From the NCBI RefSeq assembly GCF_900635445.1, contig NZ_LR134117.1:1426001-1490000 (forward strand): a stretch of 64,000 nt of DNA. The letters are read 5' to 3'. The stretch comes from Serratia odorifera. Lineage in GTDB: Bacteria > Pseudomonadota > Gammaproteobacteria > Enterobacterales > Enterobacteriaceae. Of the stretch, positions 15,624 through 24,673 are shown piece by piece. The position numbers and the translations under genes were made by a program. Under the pieces are notes generated by a model. The model was given only the letters and a program-made list of their open reading frames with translations, did no database searches and had not been told where the DNA came from. Within the stretch, counting starts at the first letter, position 1. Every line of letters starts with the position of its first letter.

Positions 15624-16097
15624 ATGCTGAACATCGTTTTATTTGAACCCGAAATCCCACCCAATACCGGCAATATCATCCGCCTGTGCGCCAATACCGG
15701 CTTTCAGTTGCACGTGATTGAACCCATGGGCTTCCCATGGGACGACAAACGCCTGCGCCGCGCCGGGCTCGATTACCATGAGTTTACTCGCGTCAAGCGC
15801 CACGCCGATTATGCGGCATTCATGGCCAGCGAACAGCCGCAGCGCCTGTTTGCCCTGACCACCAAAGGCACACCGGCGCACAGCGCGGTCAATTATCAGC
15901 AAGGGGATTATTTGCTGTTTGGGCCGGAAACGCGCGGCCTGCCGGCGGAGATCCTCAATGCCTTGCCGCCACAGCAAAAAATCCGCATTCCCATGCAGGC
16001 GCAAAGCCGTAGCATGAACTTATCCAATGCGGTTGCGGTGGTGGTATACGAAGCCTGGCGTCAGTTGGATTATGCCGGAGCACTGATCAAGCAATAA
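15624..16097 (+). CDS. trmL: tRNA (cytidine/uridine-34 2'-O)-methyltransferase TrmL
   Basis: 157 residues, the E. coli size. It is a minimal SPOUT enzyme: N-terminal PEIPPNTGNIIRLCANTG (10-27), and the trefoil-knot SAM site in LLFGPETRGLP (about 95-105) and SMNLSNAVAVVVYE (about 130-143). It methylates the ribose of the wobble base in the two leucine tRNAs. In E. coli it also precedes cysE convergently, as here. Confidence 0.96.
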   Translation: MLNIVLFEPEIPPNTGNIIRLCANTGFQLHVIEPMGFPWDDKRLRRAGLDYHEFTRVKRHADYAAFMASEQPQRLFALTTKGTPAHSAVNYQQGDYLLFGPETRGLPAEILNALPPQQKIRIPMQAQSRSMNLSNAVAVVVYEAWRQLDYAGALIKQ

Positions 16098-16123
16098 CAA
16101 AAAGGCCGCGCTGATGGCGGCCT
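16098..16123 (-). terminator. Terminator between convergent trmL and cysE
   Basis: The stem AGGCCGC (16103-16109) / GCGGCCT (16117-16123) is followed on the minus strand by six T's. It serves cysE best; on the plus strand the same stem lacks a T-run but may slow trmL transcripts. Confidence 0.75.
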
Positions 16124-16148
16124 GAAAAGTCTGACGTCCGGTTGGCGC

Positions 16149-16970
16149 TCAAATGCCGTCGCCGTATTCAAACCCATGATTGGAACCGTTGAAATACTGG
16201 TCCATATCCATCGACGGTTTATCGCTTTCCGGTCTGCCGACGATGCGCGCCGGCACCCCAGCGGCCGTGGTATGCGCAGGTACCGGTTGCAATACCACCG
16301 AACCGGCGCCGATTTTTGCCCCTTTGCCGACTTCGATATTGCCGAGGATTTTCGCACCCGCGCCAATCATCACCCCTTCACGGATTTTGGGATGGCGATC
16401 GCCGCTGGTTTTGCCGGTACCGCCCAGTGTGACAGACTGCAAAATGGAAACGTCATTTTCCACCACGGCGGTTTCGCCGATGACGATACCGGTCGCATGA
16501 TCGAGCATGATGCCGCAGCCGATATTCGCCGCCGGGTGAATATCCACGCCAAAAGCAACGGAGATCTGGTTTTGCAGGTAAATTGCCAGCGCCTCACGGC
16601 CTTGCAGCCACAGCCAGTGGCCGATACGGTAAGCCTGCAAGGCGTGGAAGCCTTTCAAGTACAGCAGCGGCGTAGAGTATTTGTCCACCGCCGGGTCACG
16701 CAACCGCACGGCGAGAATGTCGCGCGCCGCTGAGGCAATCATCTGCGCATCGGCACGATAGGCGTCTTCCACCACTTCGCGCACCGCAATCGCCGGCATG
16801 ATCGGATTGGCCAGCTTGTTGGCCAGTATGTAACTGAGCGCGCTGCCCAGGTTTTCGTGCTTGAGCAACGTCGCATGGAAAAAGCTAGCCAGCATCGGTT
16901 CACAATCAGCCAGCGCCCGCGCCTCTGATTTAATGCAGCTCCAGACCTGTTCTAACTCTTCTGACGACAT
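16149..16970 (-). CDS. cysE: Serine acetyltransferase CysE
   Basis: 273 residues, matching E. coli. A helical N-terminal domain (about 1-140) is followed by a left-handed beta-helix of hexapeptide repeats (about 140-250, including GVDIHPAANIG, ATGIVIGETAVV and GGTGKTSGDRHPKI), which binds serine and acetyl-CoA. It makes O-acetylserine, the first step of cysteine synthesis, and is feedback-inhibited by cysteine through the C-terminal tail. A 121-base gap separates it from gpsA and contains GGCGCGAT/ATCGCGCC hairpin arms (17042-17058). Confidence 0.96.
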   Translation of the reverse strand: MSSEELEQVWSCIKSEARALADCEPMLASFFHATLLKHENLGSALSYILANKLANPIMPAIAVREVVEDAYRADAQMIASAARDILAVRLRDPAVDKYSTPLLYLKGFHALQAYRIGHWLWLQGREALAIYLQNQISVAFGVDIHPAANIGCGIMLDHATGIVIGETAVVENDVSILQSVTLGGTGKTSGDRHPKIREGVMIGAGAKILGNIEVGKGAKIGAGSVVLQPVPAHTTAAGVPARIVGRPESDKPSMDMDQYFNGSNHGFEYGDGI

Positions 16971-17091
16971 CGTTTTCCTCTCTGCCTTACAAAAACAGGC
17001 AACCCCGCCGACGCCGGCAAGGCAGCCAATTATACGTAACAGGCGCGATAATCGCGCCCGGTGGGCTCAGCGTACTGCGCCCATTGCCAGA

Positions 17092-18111
17092 TCAGGCACT
17101 GTGTTTTTCGTCTTTCCGTGTACGCCCTAGCAGGCTCAGCGCTGCTTCGCGGGCATTTTTATTACAGTACAACACCTGGTAAATCTGTTCGGTGATGGGC
17201 ATTTCCACCCCGTGACGCTGCGCCAGCGCCAGCACTTCTTTGGTATTGCGATAGCCTTCGACCACCTGGCCGATGCTCTGCTGCGCTTCTTCCACACCCT
17301 TTCCCTGCCCCAGCATAATACCGAAGCGGCGATTGCGTGATTGATTATCCGTGCAGGTTAACACCAGATCGCCCAGCCCGGCCATGCCCATAAAGGTCGA
17401 TGGATCGGCACCCAGCGCGGAGCCCAGTCGGCTCATTTCTGCCAGGCCACGGGTAATCAGCGCGGTGCGGGCGTTGGCGCCAAAACCAATGCCGTCAGAC
17501 ATCCCGGCACCGATGGCAATCACGTTTTTAACCGCACCGCCCAGTTGCACGCCGATAAAGTCCGGGTTGCTGTAAACGCGGAAACTTTTGCCGCAGTGCA
17601 GCAACTGCTGCAGATCGTCGGCAAATTTTTCGTCCGTCGCCGCCAGCGCAATGGCGGTCGGCAGGCCGGCCGCCAGCTCTTTGGCAAACGTCGGCCCGGA
17701 CACCACCGCCAATGGAATGGTATCGCCAAGCGCTTCGCGTGCAACGTCCTGCAATAGCCGGCCGGTTTCCGCCTCCAGTCCCTTGGTTGCCCATACGATG
17801 CGCGCATCGGTACGCAACAGCGGCTTCAACTGGCGTAATACGTCGCCGAAGACGTGGCTTGGCACCACCACCAACACATCGCGGCTGGCCGCCAGTGCAC
17901 GTGCCAAATCGGCTTCGAGCAGCAAAGTATCGGGAAACGGCACATCGGGAAGGAATGTCTGATTGCAGCGTTCGCGTTGCAGTGTGGCTATCTGGTCGGG
18001 GTTATGGCCCCATAGCACTACCGTGTGGCCGTTACGCGCCAGCGTAATGGCTAAAGCGGTGCCGTACGAGCCGGCACCGATAACGGTCATTGAAGCATTG
18101 ACGGTATTCAT
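17092..18111 (-). CDS. gpsA: Glycerol-3-phosphate dehydrogenase [NAD(P)+]
   Basis: 339 residues. The nucleotide-binding loop is GAGSYGTA (12-19); VVSGPTFAKELAAGLPTA and KNVIAIGAGMSDG carry active-site residues. It reduces dihydroxyacetone phosphate to sn-glycerol-3-phosphate for phospholipid synthesis in the cytoplasm. The ATG overlaps the secB stop by one base (TGATG), so the genes are translated together, as in E. coli. Confidence 0.97.
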   Translation of the reverse strand: MNTVNASMTVIGAGSYGTALAITLARNGHTVVLWGHNPDQIATLQRERCNQTFLPDVPFPDTLLLEADLARALAASRDVLVVVPSHVFGDVLRQLKPLLRTDARIVWATKGLEAETGRLLQDVAREALGDTIPLAVVSGPTFAKELAAGLPTAIALAATDEKFADDLQQLLHCGKSFRVYSNPDFIGVQLGGAVKNVIAIGAGMSDGIGFGANARTALITRGLAEMSRLGSALGADPSTFMGMAGLGDLVLTCTDNQSRNRRFGIMLGQGKGVEEAQQSIGQVVEGYRNTKEVLALAQRHGVEMPITEQIYQVLYCNKNAREAALSLLGRTRKDEKHSA

Positions 18112-18581
18112 CAGGCATCCTGATGTGGTGCGGCACCTTCGCCTTCGGCCTGCTGTTGCAGATAGTTCATGAACAGCGCATCAAAGTTGACCGGTGCCAG
18201 GTTCAACTGCGGGAACGTACCACGGGAAACCAGAGCGGTGATGCACTCGCGCGCATACGGGAACAGAATGTTCGGGCAATATGCACCCAGGCAATGCGCC
18301 AGTTGCGTACCATCGATACCGGCCACGGAGAAGATGCCCGCCTGCTGCACTTCGCACAGGAATGCGGTTTCTTCGCCCAGCGACGCGGTCACGGTTACGC
18401 GCAGTACCACTTCATATACCTCATCTGCCAATTGGCTGGATGCGGTATCAAGATCAAGTTTAACTTCTGGCTGCCATTCCTGCTGGAAAACCTGTGGTGC
18501 ATTTGGCGCTTCAAAAGAGATGTCTTTGGTGTAGATACGCTGGATCTGGAAAGCCATCTCGGTACTGTTTTGTTCTGACAT
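18111..18581 (-). CDS. secB: Protein-export chaperone SecB
   Basis: 156 residues (E. coli 155). IQRIYTKDISFEAPNAP (13-29) and the later EVVLRVTVTA and CPNILFPYARE segments are diagnostic. The acidic, flexible C-terminal tail is normal. The tetramer keeps preproteins unfolded and passes them to SecA. It is the first gene of a secB-gpsA pair; a structured repeat separates it from grxC. Confidence 0.97.
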   Translation of the reverse strand: MSEQNSTEMAFQIQRIYTKDISFEAPNAPQVFQQEWQPEVKLDLDTASSQLADEVYEVVLRVTVTASLGEETAFLCEVQQAGIFSVAGIDGTQLAHCLGAYCPNILFPYARECITALVSRGTFPQLNLAPVNFDALFMNYLQQQAEGEGAAPHQDA

Positions 18582-18610
18582 GTGTGTAATACCCTTAGTT
18601 AAATGTCCTT

Positions 18611-18738
18611 ATATACCCGTCATGCTTCACGCCGCCCGTTGATAGCGGTCGGCCACTCGACCGCATAGCCTGACGGCGCCAGACTGGCAAGGCGCCGTTC
18701 AGATGCCGCCCTGAGGCAACGTGAATAATGTGAGTATG
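18611..18738. repeat. Intergenic structured repeat (about 130 bp) between secB and grxC
   Basis: The ends form an imperfect inverted repeat: ATACCCGTCATGCTTCACG at the left, and the complement of the right end reads ATACTCACATTATTCACG. Inside are GCGGTC/GACCGC arms (18645-18664) and two GGCGCC blocks. TATACCCGTCAT-(C)TTCA-type ends are remembered from high-copy intergenic repeats of Serratia and Yersinia. No real coding frame is present. Confidence 0.6.
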
Positions 18739-18761
18739 AATACGCTGTTACGGCCTGCCGT

Positions 18762-19010
18762 CTAGAGCAGCGGGTCCAGGCCGCCACGTGCATCGAGTGC
18801 ATATAAATCATCACAGCCGCCAATATGCTGACCGTCGATGAAGACTTGAGGCACGGTAGTGCGCCCACTGCGCGCAATCATCTCTTCACGCTTTACGTTG
18901 TCGCCGTCGATAGCGATCTCGTTGAAAGCCGCGCCCTTGCTGTTCAGCAGCGCCTTGGCGCGATGGCAGAACGGGCAAGTCGCCTTGGTGTAGATGTCGA
19001 TGTTAGCCAT
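18762..19010 (-). CDS. grxC: Glutaredoxin 3
   Basis: 82 residues from the ATG at 19010 (AGGTGG just upstream; E. coli has 83). The redox motif is C12-P-F-C15, with TVPQVF (glutathione-binding cis-proline) and GGCDDLYALD. It is a dithiol glutaredoxin that reduces disulfides with glutathione, for example in ribonucleotide reductase. It lies between yibN and secB as in E. coli. Confidence 0.95.
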   Translation of the reverse strand: MANIDIYTKATCPFCHRAKALLNSKGAAFNEIAIDGDNVKREEMIARSGRTTVPQVFIDGQHIGGCDDLYALDARGGLDPLL

Positions 19011-19037
19011 GGGAACCACCTCTACTACGTTAAAGAA

Positions 19038-19472
19038 TTATTTACCGCGTGCCAAAGGCAGATTTTCACCACTCCAACCGGCAATACCGTCTTTCAGAGT
19101 CGTAACGTTGTCAAACCCGGCTTTGCTCAGGTTTTCTGCCGGCTCGCGCGACGTTGTACCGTTAGCGCACACCACAATCACCGGCTGCGCCTTGTGTTTT
19201 TCCAGCTCGCCCAGGCTGCCGCTCTTGATTTCGCTCGCCGTCAGGTTGATGGCATTGGCAATGTGACCCTTGCGGAAATCTTCACGGCTGCGGGTATCGA
19301 CCACCACCGCATCTTCTTTGTTAATCAAGCGAGTAGCTTCACCACGGGTGATCTCTTTAACCTTGGAGAAACGGCTTTTGAAGGTCATCACAATCACCGC
19401 GACCAGCAGGGCAATCCAGGCCAGGCTAAGTATGGGATGATTGCTAACGAATTGCATAATTTCTTGCAGCAT
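19038..19472 (-). CDS. yibN: Membrane-anchored rhodanese-like protein YibN
   Basis: 144 residues from the ATG at 19472; a TTG at 19484 is possible. There is an N-terminal membrane helix (about 13-31) and a single rhodanese domain (about 40-140) with C102 at the active-loop position (VIVVCANGTTSREP). YibN lacks a clear sulfurtransferase substrate but is linked in E. coli to membrane-protein insertion and sulfur metabolism. It is co-oriented with grxC and 27 bases upstream of it. Confidence 0.9.
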   Translation of the reverse strand: MLQEIMQFVSNHPILSLAWIALLVAVIVMTFKSRFSKVKEITRGEATRLINKEDAVVVDTRSREDFRKGHIANAINLTASEIKSGSLGELEKHKAQPVIVVCANGTTSREPAENLSKAGFDNVTTLKDGIAGWSGENLPLARGK

Positions 19473-19756
19473 GGGGTGTAACAACTCCCGTCAGTTAAGG
19501 GAAAATAAGTCAAGGCTCCAGAGTATACCTGCCGAATGCGGCAATTACAGCCAATTAGCGGCTGTGATTGCAGAAACTGCGGGCTACGATAAAAAATTGT
19601 CATGTCAGCACAAAAAAGTTGCCGACAGTTCAACGCAACTTTGATCTCTCTGGGCTCTTTTTTACCCGCCGCGCGCTAGAATCCCCCGCTTTGCAGCGTG
19701 CATAGCCATCATCCCCCGCGGGCAGATGGCTATTCATACTTTATGAGGTTAATACC

Positions 19757-21301
19757 ATGTCGAGCAATAAAAAGCCTATGGTGCTGGTGATTCTGGACGG
19801 CTATGGCCACCGGGAAGAACCGCAGGACAACGCAATTCTCAACGCCTGTACGCCGGTAATGGATCGCCTGTGGCAACAGCAGCCACATACGTTGATTGCC
19901 GCATCCGGCCTGGACGTCGGCCTGCCGGACGGACAAATGGGCAACTCCGAAGTCGGCCACGTCAATCTGGGCGCCGGACGCATCGTCTATCAGGATTTGA
20001 CTCGCCTGGATAAAGACATTCAAGACGGCGGCTTCTATACCAACCCGACGCTGACGGCAGCGGTAGACAACGCCGTTCAGGCCGGTAAAGCGGTGCACAT
20101 CATGGGTCTGCTGTCGCCGGGTGGCGTACACAGCCATGAAGAGCACATCCTGGCAATGGTGCAACTGGCCGCACAACGTGGCGCCAAAGCGGTTTACCTG
20201 CACGCCTTTCTGGACGGTCGCGATACCCCGCCACGCAGCGCCGAAGACTCTCTGCAACGCTTTAGCGACGCGTTCGACGCGCTGGGAACCGGGCGCATTG
20301 CGTCGATCGTCGGCCGTTACTTCGCCATGGATCGCGACAACCGCTGGGATCGCGTGCAATTGGCCTATGACCTGCTGACTCAGGCAAAAGGCGAGTTTCA
20401 TGCCGACAGCGCCGTCGCCGGGCTGCAAGCCGCCTACGCTCGCAATGAAAACGACGAATTCGTCAAACCCACGGTGATTCGCGCAGCCGGTGAAGCCAGC
20501 GCGGAAATGCAGGATGGCGACGCGTTGATTTTCATGAACTTCCGCGCCGACCGCGCACGCCAGATCGCTCGCGCCTTTGTCAACGCCGACTTCAACGGCT
20601 TTCCTCGTGCCAAAATCGTCAAGCTCGCGGATTTCGTGATGCTGACCGAATACGCCGCCGACATCCACACCGCCTGCGCCTATCCGCCAGCGTCGCTGGT
20701 GAATACCTTTGGTGAATGGCTGATGAAGCACGACAAAACCCAGCTGCGCATCTCCGAAACCGAAAAGTACGCCCATGTTACGTTCTTCTATAACGGCGGC
20801 GTGGAACAACCGTTCACCGGTGAAGATCGGGTGCTGATCAATTCGCCGCAGGTCGCCACCTACGATCTGCAACCGGAAATGAGCTCGGCCGAATTGACCG
20901 ACAAGCTGTTGAATGCCATCGCCAGCGGTAAATACGACGCCATTATCTGCAACTACCCGAACGGCGACATGGTCGGCCACACCGGTATCTATGACGCCGC
21001 AATCCAGGCGGTTGAAACGCTGGACGGCTGCATGGCAAAAATCGTCGACGCGGTAAAAGCCGTTGACGGCCAACTGCTGATCACCGCCGATCACGGCAAC
21101 GCCGAGCAAATGCGGGACCCGGCCACCGGCCAGGCACACACCGCGCATACCAGTCTGCCGGTGCCGCTGATTTACGTTGGCAAACCGGCCACGGCAGTCA
21201 GTGGCGGCAAGCTTTCGGATATCGCGCCGACCATGCTGACGCTGATGGGAATGGAAATCCCGCAAGAGATGACTGGTAAGCCGCTGTTCATCGTGGAATA
21301 A
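19757..21301 (+). CDS. gpmM: 2,3-bisphosphoglycerate-independent phosphoglycerate mutase
   Basis: 514 residues (E. coli GpmM 514). The alkaline-phosphatase-like metal site begins MVLVILDGYG with the phosphorylated S64 in GQMGNSEVGH. DGRDTPP, NFRADRARQ and TADHGNAEQM (near 445) complete the two-manganese centre. It interconverts 3- and 2-phosphoglycerate in glycolysis. It is the first gene of gpmM-envC-yibQ. Upstream, 19485-19756 holds the divergent yibN/gpmM promoters, which I cannot place confidently. Confidence 0.97.
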   Translation: MSSNKKPMVLVILDGYGHREEPQDNAILNACTPVMDRLWQQQPHTLIAASGLDVGLPDGQMGNSEVGHVNLGAGRIVYQDLTRLDKDIQDGGFYTNPTLTAAVDNAVQAGKAVHIMGLLSPGGVHSHEEHILAMVQLAAQRGAKAVYLHAFLDGRDTPPRSAEDSLQRFSDAFDALGTGRIASIVGRYFAMDRDNRWDRVQLAYDLLTQAKGEFHADSAVAGLQAAYARNENDEFVKPTVIRAAGEASAEMQDGDALIFMNFRADRARQIARAFVNADFNGFPRAKIVKLADFVMLTEYAADIHTACAYPPASLVNTFGEWLMKHDKTQLRISETEKYAHVTFFYNGGVEQPFTGEDRVLINSPQVATYDLQPEMSSAELTDKLLNAIASGKYDAIICNYPNGDMVGHTGIYDAAIQAVETLDGCMAKIVDAVKAVDGQLLITADHGNAEQMRDPATGQAHTAHTSLPVPLIYVGKPATAVSGGKLSDIAPTMLTLMGMEIPQEMTGKPLFIVE

Positions 21302-21310
21302 TCCCTCTCC

Positions 21311-22646
21311 ATGAGGGAAAAGGCGTATTTTGCACTATCAAGGGTAACCCGAAGCGCAAACGCAGGCAGCCAATCGCTGCCGCTTCGCAGTGCGCCAAGG
21401 AAGTTGACCACACTGTGCGCCAGCGTATTTTGCGCTGGCGTCTTGTTGTTGCCGCTATTCGGCCATGCTGCCAACGACAGCAAATCCGAGCTGAAAGACA
21501 TTCAGCAAAGCATTGCTGAAAAAAGAAAAAGCGGTTAAGCAACAGCAACAACAACGCAACACGTTGCAGGATCAACTCAAGTCACAGGAAAAAACCATCG
21601 CGCAGGCCAGTCGTTCTCTGCGTGATACCCAGAGCTCGTTAAACGCCCTGGGCAAGGATATTTCCGGCTTGAATGCCTCGATCGCCAAACTGCAGCAACA
21701 ACAAAGCACGCAACAAGACATACTGGCCAAACAGCTGGATGCCGCCTTCCGTCAAGGGCAGCACAGTGCGGTGCAGTTGATCCTCAGCGGTGAAGAAAGC
21801 CAGCGCAGCGAGCGCATTTTGGCTTACTTTGGCTATCTGAACGAAGCACGCCAAAAAACCATCGAGCAGTTGAAGCAAACGCGCATCGAGCTGGCCGCAC
21901 AAAAGACCACGCTGGTCGCCAAGCAGAACCAGCAAAAAACCTTGTTAAGCGCCCAACAGACACAGCAGCAAAAGCTGGAACAGGCGCGCAGCGCACGTAA
22001 GAAAACCCTGACCGCACTCGAAGCGTCGCTGGATAAAGATCAGCAACGTCTGAGCGAGCTACGCCAGAACGAAAGCCGTTTGCGCGACAAAATCGCCCGT
22101 GCCGAACGTGAAGCCCGCGCCCGTGCCGAACGCGAAGCGCGCGAAGCCGCCCGAGTACGTGAGCAGGTACGCAAGAAAGAGCAACAGGCGAAGAAAACCG
22201 GCGCCAGCTACAAGCCAAGCGAAAGCGAACGCTCGCTGATGGCCCGCACCGGCGGCCTTGGCCGACCAAATGGCCAAGACTACTGGCCGGTACGCGGCAG
22301 CACACTGCACCGCTTTGGCGAAACGCAGCAAGGTGAGTTACGCTGGAAAGGCATGGTGATTTCTGCACCTGAAGGCAGCGAAGTCAAAGCCATCGCCGAT
22401 GGTCGTGTGCTGATGGCCGACTGGCTGCAAGGCTACGGCCTGGTGGTGGTGGTCGAGCACGGCAAGGGTGACATGAGCCTGTACGGCTACAACCAGAGTG
22501 CGCTGGTCAACGTCGGTGCCCAGGTACGCGCCGGCCAGCCAATCGCCTTGGTGGGTACCAGCGGAGGCCAGGGATCGCCTGCGCTCTATTTCGAAATTCG
22601 CCGCCAGGGTCAGGCGGTTAACCCACTGCCGTGGTTGGGAAAATAA
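21311..22646 (+). CDS. envC: Murein hydrolase activator EnvC (frameshifted as read)
   Basis: About 444 residues when joined. There is an N-terminal signal segment (LCASVFCAGVLLLPLFGHAA), a long coiled coil (to about residue 280, rich in QQ and KQ), and a C-terminal LytM/M23 domain (about 330-440) that is catalytically degenerate. EnvC is recruited by FtsEX to the septum and activates the amidases AmiA and AmiB. The frame breaks at an A-run, 21519-21524: six A's where five give the expected SIAEKEKAVKQQ. It follows gpmM by 9 bases. The exact start is uncertain. Confidence 0.9.
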
Positions 22647-22649
22647 GAT

Positions 22650-23600
22650 TTGCATTACATCAAAACGCGAAGCGCCGCACTGATTGGCGCCCTGCTGCTG
22701 GCCAGTGCCGCACAGGCAGGTAAACTGTCGATTGTGATTGATGATGTGGGCTACCGCCCACATGAAGAAAACGCCGTGTTGCAGATGCCGCTGGCCATTT
22801 CGGTAGCAGTGCTGCCCAATGCGCCACACGCGCATTTAATGGCGACCCGCGCCCACAGCCAGGGCCGGGAAGTGCTGATTCATATGCCGATGGCGCCGCT
22901 CAGCAAGCAGCCATTGGAACGCGACACGCTGCAACCCTCGATGAGCAGCGACGAGGTACAGCGCATCATTCGCAATGCGGTTAATAACGTGCCATATGCG
23001 GTTGGCATGAACAACCACATGGGCAGCGCCATGACCTCCAGCCTGCCGGCAATGCAAAAAGTGATGCAGGCGCTGGAAAGCTACAACCTCTATTTTCTCG
23101 ACAGCATGACCATCGGCAACAGCCAGGCAACCCGTGCGGCCGCCGGTACCGGCGTGAAAGTGATCAAACGTCGGGTATTTCTTGACGACACTGCGAGCGA
23201 AGCCGATATTCGCCATCAGTTCAACCGGGCGGTAGAGCTTGCGCGACGCAACGGTTCGGCCATCGCCATCGGTCACCCTCGGCCGGCGACCGTCAAGGTA
23301 CTCCGGCAGATGCTGGCAACCCTGCCGTCCGATATCGTGCTGGTGCGGCCAAGCTCGCTGCTCAATGCGCCGCAGTCAGGCGGTAGCGGTTATCTGCCGC
23401 CGGCCAAGCCACAGCATCCACAGTCGAAGAACCCGTTCAAGGGCGGTATCAAACAGTGCAAGGTGAAACTGCCGCAGGAAAAAGCCAACGCCGGCAGCGC
23501 GTTGAAGGTGATTGGTGAAAGCCTGGCGCAATCACCGGCCGTAACGTTCATCAAAAATCAGTGGCAGCGCTGGGTGACAACGCCGGAGCGGAAATCATAG
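22650..23600 (+). CDS. yibQ: Divergent polysaccharide deacetylase family protein YibQ
   Basis: 316 residues with a TTG start at 22650, three bases after envC. A signal peptide spans about residues 1-23 (ALIGALLLASAAQA). The domain begins KLSIVIDDVGYRP (metal-binding Asp pair) and includes EVLIHMPMAP and GMNNHMGSAMT, typical of the divergent NodB-like group. It is presumably periplasmic and may act on a cell-wall or surface polysaccharide; the substrate is unknown. The proline-rich 80-residue C-terminal extension looks unstructured. Confidence 0.88.
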   Translation: MHYIKTRSAALIGALLLASAAQAGKLSIVIDDVGYRPHEENAVLQMPLAISVAVLPNAPHAHLMATRAHSQGREVLIHMPMAPLSKQPLERDTLQPSMSSDEVQRIIRNAVNNVPYAVGMNNHMGSAMTSSLPAMQKVMQALESYNLYFLDSMTIGNSQATRAAAGTGVKVIKRRVFLDDTASEADIRHQFNRAVELARRNGSAIAIGHPRPATVKVLRQMLATLPSDIVLVRPSSLLNAPQSGGSGYLPPAKPQHPQSKNPFKGGIKQCKVKLPQEKANAGSALKVIGESLAQSPAVTFIKNQWQRWVTTPERKS

Positions 23601-23620
23601 GGTCCGGCGAGCCGGACCCT
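23599..23620. terminator. Palindromic hairpin between convergent yibQ and tdh
   Basis: AGGGTCCGGC-GA-GCCGGACCCT is a perfect 10-bp stem with a 2-base centre, overlapping the yibQ stop codon. It has no T-run on either side, so termination would be weak or factor-assisted. Confidence 0.45.
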
Positions 23621-23638
23621 GAGGACAAATCGCCGGAA

Positions 23639-24664
23639 TTAATCCCAGCTTAACACCACTTTCCCGGACTGGCCGGAGCGCATGGCGTCGAAGCCCTGCT
23701 GGAACTCGTCAATCGAAAAGCGGTGGGTGATGATTGGCGTCAGATCCAGTCCTGACTGGATCAGCGCCGCCATCTTGTACCAGGTTTCAAACATCTCACG
23801 ACCGTAAATCCCTTTGATAAACAGCCCTTTGAAGATCACCTGATTCCAGTCGATCGACATGTCGGACGGCGGAATGCCAAGCATGGCGATACGCCCACCG
23901 TGGTTCATGGCGTTGAGCAACGTACGGAACGCCGGTGGAGCACCTGACATTTCCAGCCCGACATCAAAACCTTCGGTCATACCCAGCTCGGTCATCACGT
24001 CGCTGAGATTTTCCTTGCTCACATTGACCGCGCGGGTGACGCCCATTTTGCGCGCCAGATCCAGCCGGTATTCGTTAACGTCGGTAATCACCACATGACG
24101 TGCGCCCACGTGCTTGCAAACCGCGGCCGCCATGATGCCGATCGGGCCGGCGCCGGACACCAGCACGTCTTCGCCGACCAGGTCAAACGACAGCGCGGTG
24201 TGCACGGCGTTGCCGAACGGGTCGAAAATCGCCGCCAGTTCATCCGGAATGTTGTCGGGGATTTTGAAGGCGTTGAAGGCCGGGATCACCAGATATTCGG
24301 CAAAGGAACCAGGACGGTTAACGCCGACGCCAATGGTGTTGCGGCACAGATGAGTGCGACCGCCACGGCAGTTGCGGCAATGCCCGCAGGTAATATGGCC
24401 TTCGCCGGAAACCCGATCGCCGATAGTGAAGCCTTTGACCTCCTGGCCAATCGCCACTACTTCACCGACATACTCATGACCAACCACCATCGGAACCGGG
24501 ATGGTCTTCTGGGACCATTCATCCCAGTTATAAATATGCACATCGGTGCCGCAGATCGCGGTTTTACGAATTTTAATCATGACATCGTTGTGGCCCAGCT
24601 CCGGCTGCGGCACGTCGGTCATCCAAATCCCTGCTTCCGCTTTCAATTTTGACAATGCTTTCAT
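23639..24664 (-). CDS. tdh: L-threonine 3-dehydrogenase
   Basis: 341 residues, as in E. coli. It is a zinc-dependent medium-chain dehydrogenase: catalytic-zinc C38 (AICGTD), GHEYVGEV, a structural-zinc cluster (CGHCRNCRGGRTHLC) and the NAD site GAGPIGIMAA. It oxidises threonine to 2-amino-3-ketobutyrate, which Kbl cleaves to glycine. It is 9 bases downstream of kbl in one operon. Confidence 0.97.
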   Translation of the reverse strand: MKALSKLKAEAGIWMTDVPQPELGHNDVMIKIRKTAICGTDVHIYNWDEWSQKTIPVPMVVGHEYVGEVVAIGQEVKGFTIGDRVSGEGHITCGHCRNCRGGRTHLCRNTIGVGVNRPGSFAEYLVIPAFNAFKIPDNIPDELAAIFDPFGNAVHTALSFDLVGEDVLVSGAGPIGIMAAAVCKHVGARHVVITDVNEYRLDLARKMGVTRAVNVSKENLSDVMTELGMTEGFDVGLEMSGAPPAFRTLLNAMNHGGRIAMLGIPPSDMSIDWNQVIFKGLFIKGIYGREMFETWYKMAALIQSGLDLTPIITHRFSIDEFQQGFDAMRSGQSGKVVLSWD

Positions 24665-24673
24665 TGGTTTACC

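Noticed and set aside
19730..21265. A 511-codon open frame on the minus strand
   Set aside because: It lies wholly antisense to gpmM, whose protein matches its family end to end. The frame is open only because of codon bias in a GC-rich gene.
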